DNA of 64,000 nucleotides, from NCBI RefSeq assembly GCF_902729405.1, contig NZ_LR746496.1, forward strand, positions 1,798,001-1,862,000, in the 5' to 3' direction. Position numbers and translations under genes: made by a program. Below, in pieces: positions 48,398-57,495 of this stretch; the stretch's first letter is position 1, and every line of letters begins with the position of its first letter. The DNA comes from Acididesulfobacillus acetoxydans (GTDB taxonomy: Bacteria > Bacillota > Desulfitobacteriia > Desulfitobacteriales > Desulfitobacteriaceae). Under the pieces are notes generated by a model. That model was not told the origin of the DNA and made no database searches. It saw only the letters and a program-made list of their open reading frames with translations.

Positions 48398-49258
48398 ATG
48401 CAGTCCTTTGCTTTCTTGCGGCCGACTTCTTTAGCGGAAACCTTGGCTCTCATGAGTGAACATGCCGGACATTGCCGGGTAGTAGCGGGCGGGACGGACC
48501 TTGTGCCCGCCTTGCGCGAAGGACGTCTTCAAGACGTTTCCGTTCTTATTGATGTCCGCCGGCGTCCAGAGCTGCAGGGAATCAAGAGAACGGAGCATGG
48601 CCTGTGGCTCGGCGGCGGGACGACTTTCACCGCTATTGTCCAGTCAGCAGAGGTGAGCTCCGCCTGGAGCTTGCTGGTTGAGGCAAGCCGACAGGTGGGC
48701 GGCAAACAGATCAGAAATTTAGCTACGCTGGCCGGCAATGTGGCCAACGCCTCTCCCGCAGCGGACAGTATTCCTGCTTTACTCTGTCTGGAAGCCCGGG
48801 TATCGCTGCTGTCCACGCGGGGAACAAGGGAAGTCCAGCTGGAGAATTATTTGGAAGAAAAAACGACGGGACAAAATCCCCTCAATGAGCTCTTGCTGGG
48901 CTTTCTTCTGCCTTACCCCCGGGCGAAGACGCAAGCTCGGTTTGTCAAGGTGGCGCGGCGCCAAGCGCTGGCTATTGCCAGGCTGAGTTTAGCCATAGCC
49001 GGCCATGCCGAAGACGGCGTGATCGATTGGGTGCATGTGGCCCCCGGGGCTGTGTTACCGTATCCCCAACGCCTGACAAAGGTGGAGCAATTCTTAACCG
49101 GTTGTCGCTTGAGTGCAGAAATCTGTCGGGCGGCGGCAGAACTCGCCGCGAAAGAGATACTTGCCCAAAGCGGGAAGCGGCCCTCCTTCGACTACAAACT
49201 GCCGGTATTGAAGGAACTGGTTAAAGAGATGCTTGAGGAATTGCGGGAAAGGGTGTAA
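48398..49258 (+). CDS. molybdenum hydroxylase FAD subunit
   Basis: A 286-residue CoxM/XdhB-type flavoprotein. FAD-binding motifs: VVAGGTDLVPALREG and the paired NLATLAGNVANASPAAD. The C-terminal CO-dehydrogenase flavoprotein domain is present. ATG at 48398 follows GGGGGTGAG; an in-frame GTG at 48389 overlaps the previous stop. It is the only FAD subunit for the two Mo subunits of this cluster. Confidence 0.93.
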   Translation: MQSFAFLRPTSLAETLALMSEHAGHCRVVAGGTDLVPALREGRLQDVSVLIDVRRRPELQGIKRTEHGLWLGGGTTFTAIVQSAEVSSAWSLLVEASRQVGGKQIRNLATLAGNVANASPAADSIPALLCLEARVSLLSTRGTREVQLENYLEEKTTGQNPLNELLLGFLLPYPRAKTQARFVKVARRQALAIARLSLAIAGHAEDGVIDWVHVAPGAVLPYPQRLTKVEQFLTGCRLSAEICRAAAELAAKEILAQSGKRPSFDYKLPVLKELVKEMLEELRERV

Positions 49259-49261
49259 GCC

Positions 49262-49738
49262 ATGGCTAAGAAAAGATTGTGCTTAACGGTGAACGGACGG
49301 GCTATAGAACAGGAGATTGAAGAGAATCTGCGTCTTTTGGATGTTTTGCGGGATGAGTTAGGCCTAACCGGTAGCAAGGAGGGCTGTGGTATCGGGGAAT
49401 GCGGTGCTTGCACAGTGATTTTGGATGGGAAAGCTGTCAACTCTTGTTTGGTATTGGCTTTGTCGGCGGACGGTGGTGTGGTAGAGACTGTGGAAGGTTT
49501 GGCTGCGGGCGATCATTTAGACCCGTTGCAAGAGTCGTTTCTGGACAACCATGCCTTGCAATGCGGCTTTTGCACACCGGGGATGCTGATGAGTGCCAAG
49601 GCTTTGTTAAAGGAAAATCCTGCTCCCGGCGTTGAGGAAATCAAAGAGGCCATCTCCGGTAACCTCTGTCGTTGTACAGGTTATGTGCAGATCGTGGAGG
49701 CAGTCAAAGAGGCTGCGCAACGTTTGGGCGGCGGTTGA
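49262..49738 (+). CDS. molybdenum hydroxylase 2Fe-2S subunit
   Basis: A 158-residue iron-sulfur subunit with two 2Fe-2S clusters. The plant-type cluster is GCGIGECGACTV plus the later SC, and the second is QCGFCTPGM with NLCRCTGY. It transfers electrons from the Mo centre to FAD. ATG at 49262 is 3 bp after the FAD gene's stop. Standard length and complete ligand set. Confidence 0.95.
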   Translation: MAKKRLCLTVNGRAIEQEIEENLRLLDVLRDELGLTGSKEGCGIGECGACTVILDGKAVNSCLVLALSADGGVVETVEGLAAGDHLDPLQESFLDNHALQCGFCTPGMLMSAKALLKENPAPGVEEIKEAISGNLCRCTGYVQIVEAVKEAAQRLGGG

Positions 49739-49790
49739 CGTTTGCCCTGGGAAAGGTTTTTTCCGCCGCCGGTTAAAGAAAGAGGATGAT

Positions 49791-52550
49791 GTGGTGGCAG
49801 GTATGGTTATAACCGTTAACGGTAAGAGGTGGGAGGGAGAAGTGGGGGCCAAGGAGACCCTTCTCGATTTCCTGCGCGAACGTCTAAACTTGACGGGGAC
49901 CAAATGCGGCTGCCGGAGCGGAGACTGCGGGGCCTGCAAAGTTCTCCTCGATGGAGAAGCGGTTAATTCCTGTACACTCTTAGTAAAGAATTTAAGCGGG
50001 AAAACGGTCCTCACGATTGAGGGGTTGGCCGTGGGGGATAATTTGCATCCGGTGCAGAAGGCTTTTGTCGAGAAGGGTGCCATTCAGTGCGGGTTTTGTA
50101 CTCCTGGAATGGTGATCCAAAGTGTGGCCCTTTTGCGGAAAAACCCGTTGCCGACGGAAAAAGAAATTGTTGAGGCTCTAGACAATAATTTGTGCCGTTG
50201 TACAGGATACAAGAAAATTATTGAAGCGGTTCAGGCAGCCGCCTCGGAAAACGAGCGAATCAAAGTGAGCCTAGAGAGGAACACGCCGCCGGGTAGGCAG
50301 CCGGAAACGGAAAAATCGCGCTGGCAAGGAGTGGGTGCCCGATTACCTAACCTGAACGCCCGAGCTAAAGTTACCGGTAGGACGAAATACTTAAGTGATC
50401 TTCGTTTCCCGGATTTGGTTTACGGCAAAATTCTCTATAGCCCGCAGGCCCATGCACGCATCCGCTCGATTGATACGCGGGCGGCTGAGGCTCTGCCGGG
50501 AGTCCTGGCGGTTGCTACTTGTCTCAATACCCCGTCGGTCCTCTATAATAGCGCTTTGCGTTATGAGCGGCACGGTCTTCCCGCGGATGAACGAATATTT
50601 CCCCCGGTAGTCCGTTATGTCGGCGACCGCGTAGCGGCGGCGGCCGCCCTGACGCCGGAGGTGGCCGCTCAAGCGCTTTCTCTCATCAAAGTCGATTATG
50701 AAGTCCTACCGGCTGTTTTTGATGCCGAAGAAGCCCTGAGACCAGAAGCGCCACGGCTTCAGGCCGGCGGGAACCTCGTCCGGGAGATAAAGGTAGAGGC
50801 CGGCCGGGTGGCATTAGGTATGGCTGCCAGCGCTTATGTGTTTGAAGACAGGATCCACACCCCCAGGCCACACCATTTGGCTTTGGAACTCCATGCCTGT
50901 GTCGCTCAGTTTGATCCCGACGGTAAACTCACTGTCTGGAGTACGACCCAAAACATTTTTGCTTATCGGGTTTTGTTGGCTCACATTTTTTCTTTACCTT
51001 TGCACAAGGTTCGGGTGATTAAACCTCCGAGCGGGGGCGCTTTTGGCGGCAAGCTGGAAATGACCATCGAACCGGTGGCCGCCGTTCTCTCGCAAATGTG
51101 TTCTCGACCGGTGAAAATTGAGTTGACCCGGAGGGAAACCATGGTTTCCACACGTACCCGCCATGCGGCTGTAGTGGAAATTAAGACCGGAGTACAAAAG
51201 GATGGCCGGATCCTGGCGCAAGAAATCAAGGTGATTGCCAACACCGGTGCCTATACCTCCAGTGCCATTAATGTGCTGAGTGCCATGGGGGACAAAGCAT
51301 TTAAACAGTATCGGATTCCCAATCTAACTTATTTGGGGTATCCGGTCCTAACCAATACACCGGTGGCGGGCGCGATGAGAGGGTATGGTTCACCCCAGCT
51401 TGTCCTGGCCCGTGAAATCCATTTAGACCGGGTGGCCAAGGCTTTGCACCTTGATCCGGTGGAGTTTCGCCGGCGAAATCTAGTACAGCCCGGCGACATT
51501 AACCCGAAAAACGGCGAGAGTTTGGGAGGTTGTTATCCCCTGCCCTGTCTGGAGGAAGGGGCGGAAGTATTTGGTTGGGCTGATTGGCAGAGCCCGGTGC
51601 TGCCTCCCCACATAAAACGCGGTATTGGGATGGCGGTGGGCTTGCACGGAAGCGGCGTCTATCCGGTCCATGCCGACGTCAGCACGGTGACTATTAAACT
51701 GAATGAGGACGGAACCGGAATCCTAGGCACGGGAGCTCAGGATCTGGGCCAAGGCTCAGACACTGTTCTGGCACAAATTGCCTGTCAAATCTTGGGTATG
51801 GATTTGGCAGATTGGACCCTGGTGAGCGCCGATACTGAACTGACGCCCTGGGATGTCGGTACTTATGCCAGCCGGGTGACTTGGGTGGCTGGGCAAGCCG
51901 CCAAACTCTGTGCGGAAAAAATCGCGGATCAGATCAAGGATAAGGCAGCCGAAGTGCTGAAAGCCGCAAAAGACGAACTTCGCTTAGCGGACCATAAAAT
52001 CATCTCTACCCGGGGAGAAGTGCTGCTGCTCAAGGATGTGGTGTGGCGGATTCAGCAAGAAGACGGCCGGGAATTGATGGCCACCCATACCCACAAAGCC
52101 GCTTTTAATGCTGTCTCTTATGGGGCTGACTTTGCAGAAGTCGAAGTCGATACCATGAACGAGCAGGTTAAAGTTCTGCGCCTAGTGGCTGTTCATGACG
52201 TGGGCAAAGCCCTAAATCCTTTGTTAGTCGAAGGGCAGATCGAGGGAGGGGTTCAAATGGGGTTGGGTTATGCCCTCTGGGAAGACCTCAAGCTCAACGC
52301 CTCGGGTCGGGTGACAAATCCTTCGCTCAAACGTTACCGGATGGCGAAAGCCGCGGACATGCCTGAACTGACCGTGCGCCTCGTGGAACGCGGGGAGGAA
52401 TTGGGGGCATTTGGGGCCAAAAGTATCGGAGAATGTGCCACGGTTCCGGTGGCTCCCGCCATTGTCAATGCGGTGGTTAATGCGATCGGCAGGAATATCG
52501 ATGTTTTGCCCCTGAAGGGGGGACTAAAAAATATACGTTCCCGTTATTGA
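49791..52550 (+). CDS. molybdenum hydroxylase with fused 2Fe-2S domains
   Basis: A 919-residue protein. Residues 1-160 are a 2Fe-2S unit (CRSGDCGACKV; QCGFCTPGM; NLCRCTGY). Residues about 185-919 are a complete Mo subunit (GGAFGGKLEM, GAMRGYGSPQL, GTGAQDLGQGSDT, GAKSIGECATV). This organisation resembles the aldehyde oxidoreductase (MOP) type. GTG at 49791 follows AAAGAGG; ATG at 49803 is an alternative. It follows the three-gene hydroxylase and lacks its own FAD subunit. Confidence 0.92.
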   Translation: MVAGMVITVNGKRWEGEVGAKETLLDFLRERLNLTGTKCGCRSGDCGACKVLLDGEAVNSCTLLVKNLSGKTVLTIEGLAVGDNLHPVQKAFVEKGAIQCGFCTPGMVIQSVALLRKNPLPTEKEIVEALDNNLCRCTGYKKIIEAVQAAASENERIKVSLERNTPPGRQPETEKSRWQGVGARLPNLNARAKVTGRTKYLSDLRFPDLVYGKILYSPQAHARIRSIDTRAAEALPGVLAVATCLNTPSVLYNSALRYERHGLPADERIFPPVVRYVGDRVAAAAALTPEVAAQALSLIKVDYEVLPAVFDAEEALRPEAPRLQAGGNLVREIKVEAGRVALGMAASAYVFEDRIHTPRPHHLALELHACVAQFDPDGKLTVWSTTQNIFAYRVLLAHIFSLPLHKVRVIKPPSGGAFGGKLEMTIEPVAAVLSQMCSRPVKIELTRRETMVSTRTRHAAVVEIKTGVQKDGRILAQEIKVIANTGAYTSSAINVLSAMGDKAFKQYRIPNLTYLGYPVLTNTPVAGAMRGYGSPQLVLAREIHLDRVAKALHLDPVEFRRRNLVQPGDINPKNGESLGGCYPLPCLEEGAEVFGWADWQSPVLPPHIKRGIGMAVGLHGSGVYPVHADVSTVTIKLNEDGTGILGTGAQDLGQGSDTVLAQIACQILGMDLADWTLVSADTELTPWDVGTYASRVTWVAGQAAKLCAEKIADQIKDKAAEVLKAAKDELRLADHKIISTRGEVLLLKDVVWRIQQEDGRELMATHTHKAAFNAVSYGADFAEVEVDTMNEQVKVLRLVAVHDVGKALNPLLVEGQIEGGVQMGLGYALWEDLKLNASGRVTNPSLKRYRMAKAADMPELTVRLVERGEELGAFGAKSIGECATVPVAPAIVNAVVNAIGRNIDVLPLKGGLKNIRSRY

Positions 52551-52900
52551 AAAAAGCAGGAAAAGGATAAGCTGTTGTATAATATAAATTATTTAGACAA
52601 TACTGAATAGGTTCTCGTGTCCGCCTAGACATGGAACCATGAGACAGCAGCTACCTAGGCATGGTATCTTGAAATAATAGCCCCGAACGCGGCCCCATGC
52701 GAGAATGCGAGAATAGCCCCCAACGCAGCAGCGCCGAAGAATGAGACAGGCGTAGAAAGGGCGCGAAAAGGGTGGCGTCTGCGCCCAAACTCATCTGCTG
52801 ACCTGCTCAACAAATGCACTCCATCTTTCAATGCACTGCATCTCTATTGGGGGGAAGCGAGTCTGGTGAGATCATAGGGAAAGTGTGGTGACATAGGTGA
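52551..52900. other. intergenic ahead of the betaine transporter
   Basis: 350 bp without a recognised gene. A TATAAT lies at 52577-52582 in an AT-rich patch but without a good -35. CCTAGACATGG (52624-52634) and CCTAGGCATGG (52654-52664) are direct repeats 30 bp apart, possibly an operator pair. GCGAGAAT is also repeated near 52700. No terminator found. Confidence 0.45.
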
Positions 52901-53842
52901 ATGATTGAATTGCGCAGCGTTTGTAAAGAGTTTGTCAAAGGTATCCGTACATTGGATGATATCTGTCTGCATGTGGCCCGCCATGAATTTGTTGTCTTAA
53001 TCGGGACATCGGGTTGCGGCAAAACAACTACCATGAAGATGATCAACAAACTGGTGCAACCTACCAGCGGAGAGATTCTTATCGACGGGACAAATATCTC
53101 CCAAATCAATGCCATAGAATTGCGCCGGAATATCGGTTACGTCATTCAGGAGATCGGGCTTTTACCGCACATGACGGTGGCCCAAAACATTGCCCTGGTT
53201 CCCGAACTCAAGGGTTGGCCGGTCAGAAAGAGAGAAGAGCGGGTTGAGGAGCTTTTGAGCTTAATAGGTCTTGACCCCGCTCTTTACAAGAAGAAAAAGC
53301 CGTCGCAGCTGAGCGGGGGGCAGAAACAGAGGGTGGGAGTGGCTAGGGCCTTGGCCGCCGACCCGGAAATCATTCTTATGGATGAGCCTTTTGGAGCATT
53401 GGATCCGATCACCAGGATTCAACTTCAAGATGAATTGGTCCGGCTGATCAGGAGAGTCAAGAAAACCATTGTTTTTGTCACACACGATATGGAGGAAGCC
53501 GTAAAATTTGCCGACAAGATCGTGATCATGGATGCGGGTCGAATCGTACAGGCAGGTTCAATCCAGGAGATTTTCAAAAATCCCAAAAATGACTTTGTCC
53601 GGAACTTCTTCCGCATGCACGATGTCTACAATAAGTTGCGGGCCATGAAAGTCGAAGACGCAGCCGTTCCCGTCCTATTCGACGGGCCGAGACCACAACA
53701 CGGGATTGATGCCGGGGAACCGTTGAGCCGGGCTTTGGGTGTGATGCTTGAGCGGGGCATCAATTGTCTCTTTGTTCGGGGAACCTCGGAGGAAAACCTT
53801 CAGGTAACTTTTGAAAGTATTTATCGCATTACGGGACAATAG
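52901..53842 (+). CDS. opuCA: betaine/choline ABC transporter ATPase (OpuCA-like)
   Basis: A 313-residue ATPase of the quaternary-amine uptake family. Walker A GTSGCGKTTT, Q-loop YVIQEIGLLPHMTV (family-typical), signature LSGGQKQRV, Walker B IILMDEPFGALDP, and a C-terminal regulatory extension with one CBS-like region (about 245-313), shorter than the tandem CBS of OpuA. With the next three genes it forms a complete importer of glycine betaine-like solutes, fitting the MttB methyltransferases upstream. ATG at 52901 is close to TAGGTGA. Confidence 0.93.
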   Translation: MIELRSVCKEFVKGIRTLDDICLHVARHEFVVLIGTSGCGKTTTMKMINKLVQPTSGEILIDGTNISQINAIELRRNIGYVIQEIGLLPHMTVAQNIALVPELKGWPVRKREERVEELLSLIGLDPALYKKKKPSQLSGGQKQRVGVARALAADPEIILMDEPFGALDPITRIQLQDELVRLIRRVKKTIVFVTHDMEEAVKFADKIVIMDAGRIVQAGSIQEIFKNPKNDFVRNFFRMHDVYNKLRAMKVEDAAVPVLFDGPRPQHGIDAGEPLSRALGVMLERGINCLFVRGTSEENLQVTFESIYRITGQ

Positions 53843-53854
53843 GCGGTGACCAGA

Positions 53855-54487
53855 ATGACGTTCGCCGAATATGTGCGCGAGAACCGGGATACTATCGTTC
53901 ACTTGTTCGTTCAGCATGTGAACATCACGGTCAAAGCAGTATTCTTTTCCATTATTGTCGGTGTTCTAATCGGGGTCCTGATCAGCAAATACGAGAAACT
54001 GGCCTGGCCGGTTATCAATGTGGCCAATGTGATTTACACCATTCCCAGTCTAGCCCTTTTTGCCTTAATGATTCCCATTCTGGGTATCGGTAAGTTTCCG
54101 GCCATTGTAGCTTTGGTTCTGTATAATCAGATCGTGCTTGTGCGCAATACGTATGTGGGCATTAAGGGCGTGGAAAGTGCGGTGCTGGAATCCGCAGTGG
54201 GCATGGGCATGTCGCCCGCCCAGGTGCTCTTCCGGGTGCAATTGCCTTTGGCTTTTCCGGTTATCATGGCGGGTATTCGCACAGCCGCGGTGATTACCGT
54301 GGCGACGGCGACAATTGCGGCGACCATCGGGGCGGGTGGCTTGGGTTTGCTCATATTTGGCGGCATATCAAGCTTAAGTACCTTTCAGATTTTGGCGGGT
54401 GCCATTCCCACCATGATCCTGGCCAATGCGGCGGATTGGCTGCTGTACGGAGTTGAAGTGCTTGTGCAAAGAAAATGGGGCAGTTGA
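53855..54487 (+). CDS. opuCB: betaine ABC transporter permease (OpuCB-like)
   Basis: A 210-residue permease with five to six transmembrane segments and the inner-membrane binding-protein motif ESAVGMGMSPAQVLFRVQLPLA. It starts MTFAEYVRENRDTIVHLFVQH. ATG at 53855 has GGTGA 5 bp upstream; an in-frame GTG is 9 bp earlier. Adjacent to the ATPase and the second permease. Confidence 0.93.
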   Translation: MTFAEYVRENRDTIVHLFVQHVNITVKAVFFSIIVGVLIGVLISKYEKLAWPVINVANVIYTIPSLALFALMIPILGIGKFPAIVALVLYNQIVLVRNTYVGIKGVESAVLESAVGMGMSPAQVLFRVQLPLAFPVIMAGIRTAAVITVATATIAATIGAGGLGLLIFGGISSLSTFQILAGAIPTMILANAADWLLYGVEVLVQRKWGS

Positions 54488-54499
54488 GGGGGAGGTAAA

Positions 54500-55111
54500 A
54501 TGGGCTATGCACAGCTGGAGTTGTGTACTTGGCAGACGGTTGAACAGGTTACGGTTACCTTACTCTTAGCTATTATTGTCGGTGTTTTGTTGGGACTCAT
54601 CTCTTACAAAGTGAAACCCTTGGAAAAACCCATACTCATCCTCACGAATATTATTCAGACGACTCCGGCTTTTGCCGTCCTGGTTTTGAGTGTGCCTTTT
54701 TTGGGTGTGGGCTTTAAACCCGCGATTCTGGCGATGTTGATCGTGTGTATTATGCCGATCTTTCGCAATACCTTTGTCGGATTGAAGAATATCAAGACCG
54801 GGATTATCGAGACCTCGGTCGGCATGGGTATGACGGGATGGCAGTGCATTTACAAAGTGGAGTTTCCCCTGGCCATTCCCGTGATTATGGCGGGTATTAA
54901 AACGAGTGCGGTTATCTGTGTCGGCATTTCCGTCTTGGCTTCCTATATTGGCGCCGGCGGCCTGGGTTATTTTATCCGCTACGGTTTGTCGCTTAATGAT
55001 GTCAAAGTGTTGTTGATGGGGGCTGTGCCCAGTTCCCTGTTGGCAATAATGCTCGATGTGCTCCTCGGCAGAGCGGAGCGCGCATTACGGGTCAGGTTTT
55101 TTGGTACGTGA
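54500..55111 (+). CDS. opuCD: betaine ABC transporter permease (OpuCD-like)
   Basis: A 203-residue paralogue of the preceding permease with the same EAA-type loop ETSVGMGMTGWQCIYKVEFPLA and about five membrane segments. ATG at 54500 follows GGGGGAGG. The pair forms the membrane channel of the OpuC-type importer. Confidence 0.93.
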   Translation: MGYAQLELCTWQTVEQVTVTLLLAIIVGVLLGLISYKVKPLEKPILILTNIIQTTPAFAVLVLSVPFLGVGFKPAILAMLIVCIMPIFRNTFVGLKNIKTGIIETSVGMGMTGWQCIYKVEFPLAIPVIMAGIKTSAVICVGISVLASYIGAGGLGYFIRYGLSLNDVKVLLMGAVPSSLLAIMLDVLLGRAERALRVRFFGT

Positions 55112-55144
55112 GGGAGGTGGTCGCTGCGGATTAGGGTGTTGGTT

Positions 55145-55187
55145 GGCAAAGCGGGGTTTAGAGAATGATGGGCAAAGCAAGGTTCAG
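55145..55187 (+). repeat. short direct repeat ahead of the binding-protein gene
   Basis: GGCAAAGCGGGGTTTAG (from 55145) and GGCAAAGCAAGGTTCAG (from 55171) are related copies 26 bp apart in the 166-bp gap between permease and binding-protein genes. A protein-binding role is possible but unsupported. Confidence 0.4.
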
Positions 55188-55277
55188 GTGGCAGAGATAA
55201 AAAATATGCGAGGGTAGGAAAGTTCGGGGAGGGAGTTTAGGCAGAACGAAGCGGAAAAAAGAAATGGGGGGTTCAAA

Positions 55278-56228
55278 ATGAAGTTTAGGATGCCGGCATT
55301 ATTGAGCGTCCTTGTGCTCAGCTTGAGTTTAGCTGCCGGCGGTTGCGGTTCGGCGCCAAGTAACGCCAACGGCAATGGTCAGGGGCAAAGCGGAGCGTCG
55401 GCAACTCCAGCCAAGAACATGACGATTAAGATCGGTTCAAAGCAATTTACGGAGCAAATGATTTTGGGTCAAATTTTAGCCCAGTTGCTGGAGGCTAATG
55501 GCTACAAGGTGAAAACGTATTTCGGTTTAGGGGGAACCAACATAGCTCATCAGGCCTTGGTCAGCGGCAAGATTGACCTCTATCCGGAGTACACGGGCAC
55601 CGGTTTGGTGGATATTTTAAAAGACCCTCCGCAAAACGATCCGGCGAAGGTTTACGAGACAGTCAAAAAAGCCTACCAAGAGAAATGGAATCTCGATTGG
55701 CTTAAGCCTTATGGTTTTGATAACACTTACGCGATCGCTGTGAGCAAAAAGGAAGCGGAAAAAGGGATAACGACCATTTCCGACTTGGCCAAACAGAAGA
55801 ACGTGCGTATGGCCATGTATCCGGAATTTGAAGGCCGGGAAGACGGCTATAAGGGATTGCAGAAAGTTTACGGCTTAAATATTGCTCCGGCCAACATCAA
55901 ACACCTGGAAACGGCCGTGGCCTATCAGGCGATTAATTCCGGCAGTATTGATGCGACCGTCTGTTTTTCCACAGACGGACTGCTGAAAAAGTACAATCTC
56001 ACTGTGCTCAAAGATAACAAAAACTTCTTTCCGCCCTATTATGCGGCTACCGTGGTTCGAGCCGATCTGCTGAAGAAAGATCCGCACATCAAGAGTGTTC
56101 TTAACGAACTGGCCGGAAAACTGCCAAACGATGTGATGATGGATCTGAATTACCAAGTGGATGTCCAGCAAAAAAGTCCCGAAGTGGTAGCCAAAGGATT
56201 TTTGAAGTCTGCCGGTCTGGTTAAGTAG
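55278..56228 (+). CDS. opuCC: betaine-binding lipoprotein (OpuCC-like)
   Basis: A 316-residue lipoprotein: signal MKFRMPALLSVLVLSLSL, lipobox AAGGC (C23), low-complexity N/G/Q linker, then the quaternary-amine-binding domain with KIGSKQFTEQMILGQIL, GGTNIAHQALVSGKIDLYPEYTGT (in parts) and KTYFGLGG. ATG follows GGGGGG. The aromatic box that would tell glycine betaine from choline or carnitine cannot be assigned by eye. Confidence 0.94.
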   Translation: MKFRMPALLSVLVLSLSLAAGGCGSAPSNANGNGQGQSGASATPAKNMTIKIGSKQFTEQMILGQILAQLLEANGYKVKTYFGLGGTNIAHQALVSGKIDLYPEYTGTGLVDILKDPPQNDPAKVYETVKKAYQEKWNLDWLKPYGFDNTYAIAVSKKEAEKGITTISDLAKQKNVRMAMYPEFEGREDGYKGLQKVYGLNIAPANIKHLETAVAYQAINSGSIDATVCFSTDGLLKKYNLTVLKDNKNFFPPYYAATVVRADLLKKDPHIKSVLNELAGKLPNDVMMDLNYQVDVQQKSPEVVAKGFLKSAGLVK

Positions 56229-56349
56229 AATCGGGCAAGCGGTGGGCGCCAAGAGGAAGGTGATAACCGGTAACGGCAGCGGCGTTAAGTCTTGGGTTGT
56301 TGCCTTGAGCCGAATTTTCGCTGCAATGACTGAGAAGGGCGGGGTGTAA

Positions 56350-56961
56350 ATGCTCCTGATTATTAACAACTATGTGACCAATGCCGATCTGGGCCTGAGG
56401 GAAATGCAGGCCCTGGGCGAGACCTGCCGGGAACTGGCGGGAATTGAGTATAAGGTGCTTCACTTTAGCGAACTCGGCGGGGATGTCACGGCTGCTCTAC
56501 CCTCGCTGCAGGCCGTCATTTCCGGGGGTTACCGCGATTCCTACGAGAGTTTTGACTTGGACATTTTCGGATCGGAGTTTGAATTGACCTGTGCTCTCAG
56601 GGTGCCTTTTCTCGGCATTTGCGGCGGGCACCAGCATTTAGCCTTGGCTTATGGCGGTTCGGTCCGCCGCTGCTATTACGGTAATGAGGAAAAGGGTTTT
56701 ACGTCCGTTGGGGTTATCAAACAAAGTCGGCTGACCGATGGCCTGCCGGAGGAGTTTCCCGTCTTTCAGTACCACAACTGCGAAATCGCCGAATTGCCGC
56801 CGGGTTTTGAGGTTCTGATGCAGAGTCAAAAATGTCGGATCCAGGCGGTTAAACTGAAAGGGAAAGAGGTTTATGGCGTCCAGTTTCACCCAGAACGGTT
56901 TGATGCCGAACATTCCGCCGGCAGGACAATTCTAGCGAACTTCTTTCGCCTTCTCACTTAG
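56350..56961 (+). CDS. class I glutamine amidotransferase-like protein
   Basis: A 203-residue class I glutamine amidotransferase fold. The nucleophile elbow is FLGICGGHQ (cysteine near residue 91) and the catalytic His-Glu is in YGVQFHPERF. No synthetase domain is attached. It could be a gamma-glutamyl hydrolase or an amidotransferase for an unknown partner. It lies between the betaine transporter and the dehydrogenase genes, so it may remove an amide or glutamyl group in this pathway. ATG follows GGGCGGGG. Confidence 0.82.
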   Translation: MLLIINNYVTNADLGLREMQALGETCRELAGIEYKVLHFSELGGDVTAALPSLQAVISGGYRDSYESFDLDIFGSEFELTCALRVPFLGICGGHQHLALAYGGSVRRCYYGNEEKGFTSVGVIKQSRLTDGLPEEFPVFQYHNCEIAELPPGFEVLMQSQKCRIQAVKLKGKEVYGVQFHPERFDAEHSAGRTILANFFRLLT

Positions 56962-57057
56962 GAGACAGCGCCACCGCCGGTTTCTTGTCCAGTCAGACCG
57001 TACAGCTTCACGGTCTTTAGCGCCAACCGAGTTTTCTTTACTGAGGGTGAGAAAAGA

Positions 57058-57396
57058 ATGCTTCAACACGAAGGGAACCGGATAGTTCATCACCCTATCC
57101 TGGGTGAGTGGAAGCCCCGGGCGGGAGTGACGATTTTTTATAACGGACGTCCGATCCTAGCCCAAGAAGGAGACACGATTGCCGCAGCTCTCCTGGCGGC
57201 AGGGATTAGCGTCTTGCGTTACACAAAGAAACGCCGGGAACCACGGGGCATCTTCTGTGCCATAGGGCAATGTTCAGACTGTATCATGACGGTTAATGGA
57301 GAGCCCAATGTGCGTACGTGTATTACTCCGGTGGAGAATGGAATGAAAGTCTGCAGTGAAGAAAGTCAGTGGAAAGCGGGGGACGATCAGTTCTAG
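57058..57396 (+). CDS. HcnA-like 2Fe-2S subunit of an amine dehydrogenase
   Basis: A 112-residue ferredoxin-like subunit with ligands in GIFCAIGQCSDCIMTV and RTCITPV. Its start matches the N-terminal 2Fe-2S subunits of hydrogen cyanide synthase, opine oxidase and D-hydroxyproline dehydrogenase complexes, including the FYNGRPILAQEGDTIAAALL segment. ATG at 57058 follows GAGGGTGAG. It is the first of four subunits. Confidence 0.88.
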   Translation: MLQHEGNRIVHHPILGEWKPRAGVTIFYNGRPILAQEGDTIAAALLAAGISVLRYTKKRREPRGIFCAIGQCSDCIMTVNGEPNVRTCITPVENGMKVCSEESQWKAGDDQF

Positions 57397-57495
57397 GGGT
57401 AGAAGAGAGAGTCCGATGTTTGGGTACGGGCGACCGGCTCCCTCTTGTAGAAGTGGGAGTTTTACTGAGGGGAGCCGCCGAGGAGGGAGGCAGAA

